17,252 bases of DNA, taken from contig JAITWN010000071.1 of assembly GCA_031285245.1 (NCBI GenBank), forward strand, positions 1 to 17,252, written 5' to 3'. Below, one piece after another: positions 1 through 5,710 of the stretch. The notes below the pieces were generated by a model. The model was not told where the DNA came from, did not search any database, and worked only from the letters and a program-made list of their open reading frames with translations. Each line of letters starts with the position of its first letter. Within the stretch, counting starts at the first letter, position 1. The position numbers were made by a program, and so were the translations under genes. This DNA comes from Chromatiales bacterium. GTDB taxonomy: Bacteria; Pseudomonadota; Gammaproteobacteria; SZUA-140.

Positions 1-1
1 C

Positions 2-442
2 TGGGCAGAGGGAGTGGGGGAGGTGTTGACGCCGATCGAGCCGCCTGCGCCCTGGTATCTGCTCGTGGTGCCGCAGGTGGCGGTATCAACGGCTGCGGTG
101 TTCCAGGATCCCACGTTGACACGTTCCTGCCGAGCCCTCACAATAAGCGGCTTTCTTTCGGGCGATCATGCGGTTAATGTCTGCGAAGAAGTGGTGCGCC
201 GACGTTTCCCTGAAGTTGCCGAAGCGCTCGACTGGCTTGGAGTTCGCGCGAGTGCGCGCATGAGCGGTACCGGCAGCAGCGTCTTTGCCGCTTTTGATAC
301 ACGCGATGCGGCTGATGAAGTCCGCGCGCAACTGCCCGCCACATGGCGCGGTTTTGTGTGCCTGGGGCTTAACCGTTCCCCATTGCTGGAGCGGGTGGCG
401 GCGCACAGCGCGGGGCGGGCGGTCCATTCCGGGCTGCGCTAG
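2..442 (+). CDS. ispE: 4-diphosphocytidyl-2-C-methyl-D-erythritol kinase, C-terminal part (5' end outside window)
   Basis: IspE is the GHMP-family kinase that phosphorylates CDP-methylerythritol in the non-mevalonate (MEP) isoprenoid pathway in the cytoplasm. The frame is open from base 2 and reads WAEGVGEVLTPIEPP, then PWYLLVVP and VSTAAVFQDP, which matches the middle of IspE. The glycine-rich GHMP motif 3 appears as ARMSGTGSSVFAAFD. The stop is TAG at 440-442, and the start codon lies before the window. A tRNA-Gln and prs follow directly, the usual gammaproteobacterial arrangement, which supports the call. About 146 residues are visible, close to half of a usual IspE. No frameshift is seen in this part. 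Confidence 0.9.
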   Translation, partial: WAEGVGEVLTPIEPPAPWYLLVVPQVAVSTAAVFQDPTLTRSCRALTISGFLSGDHAVNVCEEVVRRRFPEVAEALDWLGVRASARMSGTGSSVFAAFDTRDAADEVRAQLPATWRGFVCLGLNRSPLLERVAAHSAGRAVHSGLR

Positions 443-472
443 TAGCAAAGGCGGCAGCAGGGCAGTTCGTAT

Positions 473-547
473 TGGGGTGTCGCCAAGCGGTAAGGCACGG
501 GATTTTGATTCCCGCATTCCCAGGTTCGAATCCTGGCACCCCAGCCA
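473..547 (+). tRNA. tRNA-Gln (anticodon TTG)
   Basis: The acceptor stem TGGGGTG (473-479) pairs with CACCCCA (537-543), followed by discriminator G544 and an encoded CCA (545-547). The anticodon stem CGGGA/TCCCG (498-502/510-514) closes the loop TTTTGAT, with anticodon TTG at 505-507, which reads CAA/CAG. The T-arm contains GGTTCGAATCC. The gene lies 30 bp after ispE and 65 bp before prs, probably within the same transcript. I see no separate terminator behind it. Confidence 0.97.
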
Positions 548-612
548 GTCTGCATATTTCAGATATTGCATTTCGTTAAGTGGGCAAGCGGCGCTAAGCG
601 CCGGAGGTCGAG

Positions 613-1590
613 GTGGCATTTTCAGGCGGTTTTCGTGAGCCGGATAAGCGCATGGTCGTGTTCACCGGCACCGCGCATCCCGCGCTTGCGCACAGCATCG
701 CAGCGCGACTCGGCTTGCCGATCGGCAAGGCCAACGTCGGTCGTTTCAGCGACGGCGAAGTACAGGTCGAGATCCTCGAAAACGTGCGCGGCAAGGATGT
801 GTTCATCCTCCAGCCAACCGGTAATCCGACCGACAGCCACTTGATGGAGCTGCTGTTGATGGTCGATGCAGTGCGCCGCGCGTCGGCTGGCCGCATCACT
901 GCAGTGATCCCGTATTTCGGTTATTCCCGCCAGGATCGTCGTCCGCGTTCGGCGCGTGTGCCGATCAGCGCGCGCGTGGTCGCCGACATGATTACTGGCG
1001 TTGGCACCGACCGCCTGCTGACGGTTGATCTGCACTCTGATCAGATCCAGGGTTTTTTTGATATCCCGGTGGACAACGTTTATGCCTCACCGGTGCTGCT
1101 GAGCGACATCTGGCGCAGCAAATATCCCAATGTGATGGTGGTATCGCCGGACGTCGGCGGTGTGGTGCGCGCGCGTGCCATGGCGAAGCAGCTCGGCGGC
1201 GCGGAGCTCGCCATCGTCGACAAGCGCCGTCCTGGCCCCAACATCGCCAAAGTGATGAACATCATCGGCGATGTGCGTGGGCGTAGCTGCGTGCTGCTCG
1301 ATGACATGGTCGACACCGCCGGCACGCTCTGCGAAGCCGCGCGCGTGCTGAAAGAAGAAGGCGCGGCGCGCGTGCTTGCCTATTGCACACATGCGGTGCT
1401 GTCGGGGCCGGCCGTGCAGCGCATCGGTGATTCTGTGCTCGATGAGATCGTCGTCACCGACACTATTCCGCTGCGCAGCGAAGCGAGCTCCTGCAGCAAG
1501 ATTCGTCAGTTGAGCGTTGCTGACATGCTTGCCGAAACGATGCGGCGCATTCATGCCGAGGAATCGGTAAGCTCGATTTACATGGATTGA
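613..1590 (+). CDS. prs: Ribose-phosphate pyrophosphokinase (PRPP synthetase)
   Basis: The enzyme makes PRPP from ribose 5-phosphate and ATP for nucleotide, histidine, tryptophan and NAD synthesis. The protein has 325 residues against about 315 in E. coli. Visible motifs are GRFSDGEVQVEILENVRG (43-60), the ATP-binding region with YFGYSRQDRR (101-110), TVDLHSDQIQGFFD with His141 (137-150), VVSPDVGGVVRARAMAK (176-192) with DKRRPGPN beyond, and the PRPP loop LLDDMVDTAGTL (228-239). GTG at 613 is chosen because GGAGG (603-607) sits five bases upstream. ATG at 652 would give a protein nearer the family N-terminus but has only a weak ribosome-binding site, so the exact start is slightly uncertain. 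Confidence 0.96.
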   Translation: MAFSGGFREPDKRMVVFTGTAHPALAHSIAARLGLPIGKANVGRFSDGEVQVEILENVRGKDVFILQPTGNPTDSHLMELLLMVDAVRRASAGRITAVIPYFGYSRQDRRPRSARVPISARVVADMITGVGTDRLLTVDLHSDQIQGFFDIPVDNVYASPVLLSDIWRSKYPNVMVVSPDVGGVVRARAMAKQLGGAELAIVDKRRPGPNIAKVMNIIGDVRGRSCVLLDDMVDTAGTLCEAARVLKEEGAARVLAYCTHAVLSGPAVQRIGDSVLDEIVVTDTIPLRSEASSCSKIRQLSVADMLAETMRRIHAEESVSSIYMD

Positions 1591-1597
1591 TGTGATC

Positions 1598-1626
1598 GAC
1601 CCGCCTTGAAGATTGTGGGGCGGGTC
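1598..1626 (+). promoter_or_regulatory. Hairpin in the prs-rplY leader
   Basis: GACCCGCC (1598-1605) and GGCGGGTC (1619-1626) form a perfect 8-bp stem around a 13-nt loop, 68 bases before the rplY start. No T-run follows, so it is not a standard intrinsic terminator. rplY is reported to be autoregulated through its leader in E. coli and relatives; whether this hairpin plays that role is only a guess. Confidence 0.4.
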
Positions 1627-1693
1627 ATGGAAGCGGTGTTTCGCCTGGTCGCGGGTGAGCACCGTATTTTTGTTTATACGAGGAGAAAGTCTC

Positions 1694-2329
1694 ATGGCCA
1701 TCAATTTCGAACTGCGGGCGCAGGTCCGTACTGACGCGGGGAAAGGAGCGAGCCGCCGCCTGCGTCGCGAGGGCAAAGTGCCCGCCATTCTTTACGGTGC
1801 CGGCGAGCCGCCGCTGATGCTGTTGCTGGATCACAATCCAGTGATGCACAGCTTGGAAAACGAAGCGTTCTATTCGCATGTGCTGAACGTCAACATCGAC
1901 GGCAAGAGCGTGCGCGCGGTGCTGAAGGATCTCCAGCGCCATCCTTATCGCGCGATCATCATGCATCTTGATCTCCAGCGCGTCAGCGAAACCGAGAAGC
2001 TGCGCATGACTGTGCCGCTGCACTTCCTCGGTGAAGAAGTTGCGCCGGGCGTTAAGCTCGGTGGCGGCATCATCGTGCACATGCTCACGGAAGTTGAAGT
2101 GAGCTGCTTGCCCAAGGATCTGCCCGAGTATCTGGAAGTCGATGTCAGCCATCTCAATCTCAACGAGACGCTGCATCTCTCCAATATTCGCCTGCCGAGT
2201 GGCGTCGAAATCATCGAACTCATGCACGGTGCGGAGCATGATCAGCCGGTAGTGTCGGTCCACGTGCCGCGCGCCGCGGTTGAAACGGATGCCGGTGCTG
2301 CGCCGGCAGCGGGCACCGAGGGCGCCTGA
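1694..2329 (+). CDS. rplY: 50S ribosomal protein L25, CTC/TL5 long form
   Basis: L25/CTC binds 5S rRNA in the large ribosomal subunit. The protein has 211 residues, the long form with an N-terminal L25 domain and a C-terminal TL5/CTC beta domain; E. coli L25 has only about 94. The N-terminal half shows the 5S rRNA-binding pattern GKGASRRLRREGKVPAILYG (16-35) and VLKDLQRHPY. The C-terminal half has VPLHFLGEEVAPGVKLGG and the DLPEYLEVDVSHLNLNETLH segment, ending in an Ala/Gly-rich tail. ATG 1694 is chosen over an in-frame ATG at 1613 because AGGAGAAAG (1681-1689) precedes it at good spacing and the N-terminus then matches the family. Confidence 0.95.
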   Translation: MAINFELRAQVRTDAGKGASRRLRREGKVPAILYGAGEPPLMLLLDHNPVMHSLENEAFYSHVLNVNIDGKSVRAVLKDLQRHPYRAIIMHLDLQRVSETEKLRMTVPLHFLGEEVAPGVKLGGGIIVHMLTEVEVSCLPKDLPEYLEVDVSHLNLNETLHLSNIRLPSGVEIIELMHGAEHDQPVVSVHVPRAAVETDAGAAPAAGTEGA

Positions 2330-2354
2330 CGCCTGGCTTGCGAGGACTTGCATC

Positions 2355-2963
2355 TTGGCGTCTGCGTTCGTACTGCTCGTCGGTCTCGGTAATCCCGGCG
2401 AGAAGTACGAGCGCACCCGTCACAATGCCGGTTTCTGGCTGCTCGATGTATTAGCTAACTCGCTCGGCGCAACGTTTCGCGCCGAGCGACGTTATAACGC
2501 CGAAATCGCCAGTGCCACGATAGGCGGGCAGGCGCTGCATCTCCTCAAACCCATGACGTTCATGAATCGCAGCGGGCAAGCGGTGGCGCCGTGGGCGCGC
2601 TATCACCAGGTAGCTCCTGATCGCATGCTCGTCGTCCATGATGAAATCGATCTACCACCAGGAGTCGCGCGTTTGAAGCGTGGCGGTGGCGCGGGTGGCC
2701 ACAATGGCCTGCGTGACATCATCGCCGCCTTTGGTAACGAGCAGAATTTTTACCGCCTGCGCATCGGCGTTGGTCGTCCCGGGCCAAGCGCGGATGGCGT
2801 TGTTGATTACGTACTCAAATCACCGCCATCTGCAGAGCGCGCACTGATTACCACAGCCATAGATGCTGCGCTCGCTGTGATGCCGCAAATCGTTGCTGGC
2901 GAGATCGAACGCGCGATGCAGCATCTGCATACCAAAGAGCCTGCCCCAAGCGGCGGCAGCTAA
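2355..2963 (+). CDS. pth: Peptidyl-tRNA hydrolase (TTG start)
   Basis: Pth frees tRNA from peptidyl-tRNAs that drop off ribosomes. The 202-residue protein has the full catalytic set: Asn13 in GLGNPGEKYERTRHNAG, His23, Asn71 in MTFMNRSG, Asp96 in VVHDEIDLPPG and Asn117 in GGHNGLRDI. These match E. coli N10, H20, N68, D93 and N114 with a +3 offset. TTG at 2355 is chosen because GAGG (2342-2345) lies 9 bases upstream and the protein begins just before the conserved VGLGNPG. The in-frame ATG at 2280 lies within rplY and would add 25 unrelated residues. The gene follows rplY by 25 bp and precedes ychF by 31 bp. Confidence 0.95.
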   Translation: MASAFVLLVGLGNPGEKYERTRHNAGFWLLDVLANSLGATFRAERRYNAEIASATIGGQALHLLKPMTFMNRSGQAVAPWARYHQVAPDRMLVVHDEIDLPPGVARLKRGGGAGGHNGLRDIIAAFGNEQNFYRLRIGVGRPGPSADGVVDYVLKSPPSAERALITTAIDAALAVMPQIVAGEIERAMQHLHTKEPAPSGGS

Positions 2964-2994
2964 CCAGACTGATTCAAGACTCAGGAACGCAGCC

Positions 2995-4092
2995 ATGGGA
3001 TTCAAATGCGGTATCGTCGGATTGCCGAACGTCGGCAAATCCACGCTGTTCAATGCGCTCACCAGCGCCGGCATCGAAGCTGCCAACTATCCTTTCTGTA
3101 CTATCGAGCCGAATGTCGGCATCGTTGAAGTGCCCGACCCGCGCCTTGCCGCGCTGGCAAAGATTATCAATCCGCAGAAGATCCAGCCCGCCATCGTCGA
3201 GTTCGTCGACATCGCTGGTCTCGTCGCTGGCGCATCGAAGGGCGAAGGTCTCGGCAACCAGTTCCTCGCCAACATTCGCGAAACCGATGCCATCGTGCAT
3301 GTCGTGCGCTGCTTCGCGGATGACAACGTGGTGCACGTCTCAGGCAATGTCGATCCGCTGCGCGACATCGAAGTGATTGACACCGAACTCGCGCTTGCTG
3401 ACATTTCATCTGTTGAAAAAGCGCTCGCGCGTTCTTTCAAGCAAGCCAAGGCCGGCGGCGACAAAGATGCCAAGCTGATGGTGAGTGTGCTGGAAAAATG
3501 TCTCGCGCAATTGAACGAAGGCAAAGCGGTGCGCGCGCTCGAGCTGTCGAAGGAAGAGAAAGCTGTTCTGCGCCAGCTTTTCCTCATCACCGCCAAGCCC
3601 GTGCTCTACGTCGCCAACATCAAAGAAGATGGCTTCGAAAATAATCCGTATCTTGATGCCGTGCGCAAACACGCCGAAGAAGAAGGCGCTGAAGTCGTCG
3701 CACTATGCGCAGCAATCGAAGCTGAAATCGCCGACCTCGAAAGCGACGAAGAAAAACAAATGTTCCTCGCCGATATGGGCCTCACCGAACCCGGCCTCAA
3801 TCGTTTGATCCGCGCTGCATTCGGCCTGCTTGGCCTGCAGACCTACTTCACCGCCGGCGTAAAAGAAGTACGCGCCTGGACCATCCACATCGGCGACACC
3901 GCCCCACAAGCCGCCGGCGTCATCCACACCGACTTCGAAAAAGGCTTCATCCGCGCCCAAACCATAGCGTTTGATGACTTCATCGCCTACAAAGGCGAAC
4001 AAGGTGCCAAAGAAGCCGGAAAAATGCGCGCTGAAGGCAAAGAATATGTGGTGAAGGATGGGGATGTGATGAATTTTTTGTTTAATGTGTGA
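2995..4092 (+). CDS. ychF: Redox-regulated OBG-family ATPase YchF
   Basis: YchF (OLA1 family) is a ribosome-associated P-loop NTPase that prefers ATP and is linked to the oxidative stress response. The 365-residue length matches E. coli (363). Visible are the P-loop GLPNVGKST (9-17), the switch region NYPFCTIEPNVG, the G3-type DIAGLVAGASKGEGLGNQFL, NIKED in the nucleotide-base recognition position, and a C-terminal TGS domain ending VVKDGDVMNFLFNV. ATG 2995 follows AGGAACGCAGCC. It is the last gene of the plus-strand block, with a terminator about 36 bases after the stop. Confidence 0.96.
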   Translation: MGFKCGIVGLPNVGKSTLFNALTSAGIEAANYPFCTIEPNVGIVEVPDPRLAALAKIINPQKIQPAIVEFVDIAGLVAGASKGEGLGNQFLANIRETDAIVHVVRCFADDNVVHVSGNVDPLRDIEVIDTELALADISSVEKALARSFKQAKAGGDKDAKLMVSVLEKCLAQLNEGKAVRALELSKEEKAVLRQLFLITAKPVLYVANIKEDGFENNPYLDAVRKHAEEEGAEVVALCAAIEAEIADLESDEEKQMFLADMGLTEPGLNRLIRAAFGLLGLQTYFTAGVKEVRAWTIHIGDTAPQAAGVIHTDFEKGFIRAQTIAFDDFIAYKGEQGAKEAGKMRAEGKEYVVKDGDVMNFLFNV

Positions 4093-4128
4093 TCGATGTT
4101 TGATCAAGTATCGGGGTCTGCTTTTCTG

Positions 4129-4160
4129 CGCGAACTGCGCTTCTAGAGTTCGCGGTTTTT
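4129..4160 (+). terminator. Intrinsic terminator after ychF
   Basis: CGCGAACT (4129-4136) and AGTTCGCG (4147-4154) form an 8-bp perfect stem with a 10-nt loop, followed by G and TTTTT (4156-4160). The orientation fits transcripts arriving from ychF. Confidence 0.75.
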
Positions 4161-4162
4161 AC

Positions 4163-4189
4163 GATTTGCCAGACACTGTCTGGCAAATC
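4163..4189. repeat. 27-bp near-perfect palindrome in the convergent gap
   Basis: GATTTGCCAGACA (4163-4175), one central C, then TGTCTGGCAAATC (4177-4189) make 13-bp perfect arms with a single unpaired base. It lies between the convergent ychF and efpL ends. No T-run follows on either strand, so it may be a terminator-like barrier, a protein-binding site or a small repeat. A one-base centre is too short for an RNA hairpin without opening a few pairs. Confidence 0.7.
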
Positions 4190-4220
4190 CTTTCTCCTGC
4201 CATCTTCGCTCGCGCTGACC

Positions 4221-4787
4221 TCACGCCCGTGACATATACTTCCCCGTTTCAGTGCTGACACGTACTACGGTGCCTTGCTCCAGGAATTCGGGTACTTGTA
4301 TTTCAAGACCAGTGGTAAGTTTGGCGGGTTTGGTACGACTCGTCGCTGAGGCGCCTTTCATGCCGGGCGGGGTTTCGACGATAGCGAGCTCTACGACTGC
4401 CGGCAGCTGCAAGCTGAGCAGTTTGCCATCCATGATGAGCGCTTGCATGCCTTTGAGGTCGTCGTTGATGTACCAGCGCGCGTCTTCGATGTCGGCGTCG
4501 GGGATTTCGTATTGGCTGAAATCTTCGGTGTTCATGAACACCCAGTTGTCGCCGTCGTGATAGGAATACTGCACCGGCACGCGCTCGTAATCGGCTTCTT
4601 TGAGCAGGTCGTCACCTTTGTAGGTTTCATCGAGCTTCTGGCCGGTTTGCATGTTGTTGAAGCGGAATTTGTACAAGGTGGCGGCGCCGCGCGCTGAGGG
4701 ACTCTTTACCTCCAGCGACTTGACGACATGGGGCACGCCGCCGATGTCGATCACCATACCGTTTTTGACATCACTCGCTCTAGGCAT
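4221..4787 (-). CDS. efpL: Elongation factor P-like protein EfpL (YeiP)
   Basis: EfpL is the EF-P paralogue that helps ribosomes through difficult nascent-peptide motifs. The 188-residue protein has the three beta domains of the family. The start MPRASDVKNGMVIDIGG, the domain-I loop SPSARGAATLYK and the later ETPPGMKGASATSRTKPA and TTGLEIQVPEF follow E. coli YeiP rather than canonical EF-P. The tip residue is Arg33, where classical EF-P carries a lysine that is modified, so no lysylation is expected. ATG 4787 is preceded by GCAGGAG (4800-4794) at 6 bases. The frame runs further upstream without a stop, but that extension resembles nothing and is not counted. Confidence 0.93.
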   Translation of the reverse strand: MPRASDVKNGMVIDIGGVPHVVKSLEVKSPSARGAATLYKFRFNNMQTGQKLDETYKGDDLLKEADYERVPVQYSYHDGDNWVFMNTEDFSQYEIPDADIEDARWYINDDLKGMQALIMDGKLLSLQLPAVVELAIVETPPGMKGASATSRTKPAKLTTGLEIQVPEFLEQGTVVRVSTETGKYMSRA

Positions 4788-4837
4788 AATGTACTCCTGC
4801 GTATCTGATAGTGGTCGATGCGGACGCGAGGCTGGCG

Positions 4838-4843
4838 ATTGTA
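4838..4843 (-). promoter_or_regulatory. Possible -10 element of efpL
   Basis: On the minus strand TACAAT (4843-4838) lies about 50 bases before the efpL start and would give a leader of roughly 45 nt. No good -35 hexamer is seen at 16-18 bp, so the call is weak. Confidence 0.3.
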
Positions 4844-4870
4844 CCTGACTCAGGGCCAAGCCCGCGTAAA

Positions 4871-4999
4871 ATGGCGGTAGAACATCATTGGCAATGGAGC
4901 CTTTTAGTTGTGTCGAATCTCGCGATTTTTTTTCTGGCTGCTGAACATTGTCCTCGATACCACGGGACATCTCGCTTTCAAGGCGGCAGCGTGTTGCGG
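4871..4999 (+). pseudogene. Possible frameshifted N-terminal remnant of a small EamA/SMR-like transporter
   Basis: An ATG at 4871 opens a frame reading MAVEHHWQWSLLVVSNLA. At an 8-T run (4926-4933) it loses sense, but the neighbouring frame continues with WLLNIVLDTTGHLAFKAAA. Correcting one base at the T-run joins these into a hydrophobic N-terminus resembling the first helix of small drug/metabolite-transporter-type proteins. After AFKAAA the resemblance stops and an unrelated NHL-like stretch begins. No ribosome-binding site is visible. The family resemblance is from memory and weak; the frameshift geometry is visible in the sequence. Confidence 0.3.
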
Positions 5000-5006
5000 C
5001 GCAACA

Positions 5007-5066
5007 GACGGCAATGTGTATGTGGCCGACAGCAGCAATAACCGCATCCGCAAAATCACCCCCGCT
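5007..5066 (+). pseudogene. Isolated NHL-repeat fragment
   Basis: The translation at 5007-5066 is DGNVYVADSSNNRIRKITPA, a textbook single NHL-repeat unit (G-N-[VL]-Y-V-A-D-x-x-N-N-R-I-R-K). NHL proteins carry several such repeats forming a beta-propeller; here there is only one, with no start, no signal peptide and no neighbouring repeat. It ends at the base where an inverted repeat begins (5067). It is best read as a leftover of a deleted or rearranged gene. Confidence 0.55.
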
Positions 5067-5124
5067 CTTTTTCAGGACCGTTGGCGCGTAGCGGCTCCCA
5101 TAATCTATTTGGGTCCTGAAAAAG
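5067..5124. repeat. 13-bp inverted-repeat pair bounding a 58-bp segment
   Basis: CTTTTTCAGGACC (5067-5079) is exactly mirrored by GGTCCTGAAAAAG (5112-5124), with 32 bases between. The left arm abuts the NHL fragment. It could be the terminal repeats of a collapsed mobile element or a long hairpin. No transposase is present and I do not recognise the ends as a named family. Confidence 0.6.
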
Positions 5125-5265
5125 CGTAACGGGCGCCGCTGGTCACCATTTCGCAGAGACCTCACTTGTCGGAGAGGGGGGCAGCGCGGTGACTTCATCG
5201 TCGTCACTATTAGCGAGTGATAACGGGCTTTTTGTTAGGCGCCGCCCGTGCCCGTCCGCCCGCGC

Positions 5266-5294
5266 TTGTAGAGCTCGGGCGGAGTCGTTATCAT
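5266..5294 (+). promoter_or_regulatory. Probable tRNA-Met promoter
   Basis: TTGTAG (5266-5271), a 17-bp spacer and TATCAT (5289-5294) give a plausible sigma70 promoter with a predicted start near 5301, about 12 bases before the tRNA. The GC-rich stretch TGCGCC after the -10 resembles discriminators of stable-RNA promoters. An inverted repeat TCCGCCCG/CGGGCGGA (5255-5262/5276-5283) brackets the -35 element. Confidence 0.5.
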
Positions 5295-5312
5295 TGCGCC
5301 TTTCCTGTATAC

Positions 5313-5389
5313 GGCTATGTAGCTCAGTTGGTTAGAGCACAGCATTCATAATGCTGGTGTCCCTGGTTCAAGTCCAGGCATAGCCACCA
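5313..5389 (+). tRNA. tRNA-Met, elongator (anticodon CAT)
   Basis: GGCTATG (5313-5319) pairs with CATAGCC (5379-5385), followed by A5386 and an encoded CCA (5387-5389). The anticodon loop TTCATAA has CAT at 5347-5349. The 5' half, GGCTATGTAGCTCAGTTGG, closely follows the elongator tRNA-Met of E. coli and differs from the initiator and from tRNA-Ile2, which also carries CAT. Confidence 0.95.
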
Positions 5390-5710
5390 TCATCAACACC
5401 TCCCTTCGAAGTCAGCTATAAAGCGCGAATGCGGTGTCATCCTGAGTCAGCAGGGTCATGAGTCCTTCCCTAGCATGGGGTTTGATGTCCGCACTGCGCG
5501 TCTTGCGATCGATCAATGTGTGCTGTGTTCGTTCTCATTATCCTGCCACAGCCGGTAGGATAGGCCCCGCGTTGTGGCGAGAAACATCCTCGCATAAAGA
5601 TCTCTGCGTCAAGATCTTTGCCTGGAAAGCACCACACAGCATATGGGTAGACTCACTTACCTCTGCGGCGCCTCGGGTGTTTCCGAGACTGATTCTTATA
5701 CCATGGGCAT
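5390..5710. other. Intergenic stretch before the HWE kinase; contains one dyad
   Basis: No convincing gene is seen in these 321 bases. A perfect dyad AAAGATCT (5596-5603), 8-bp spacer, AGATCTTT (5612-5619) lies about 90 bp before the kinase start and could be an operator. A weaker CTCGG/CCGAG pair sits near 5672-5687. No clear sigma70 promoter stands out. Confidence 0.4.

Noticed and set aside
86..619. Minus-strand open frame across ispE and tRNA-Gln
   Set aside because: It runs antisense through a tRNA gene and a conserved kinase and has no recognisable domain.
4787..5207. Long upstream extension of the efpL frame to 5207
   Set aside because: The extra 140 residues resemble nothing, and a strong ribosome-binding site sits directly before ATG 4787, where the EfpL family starts.
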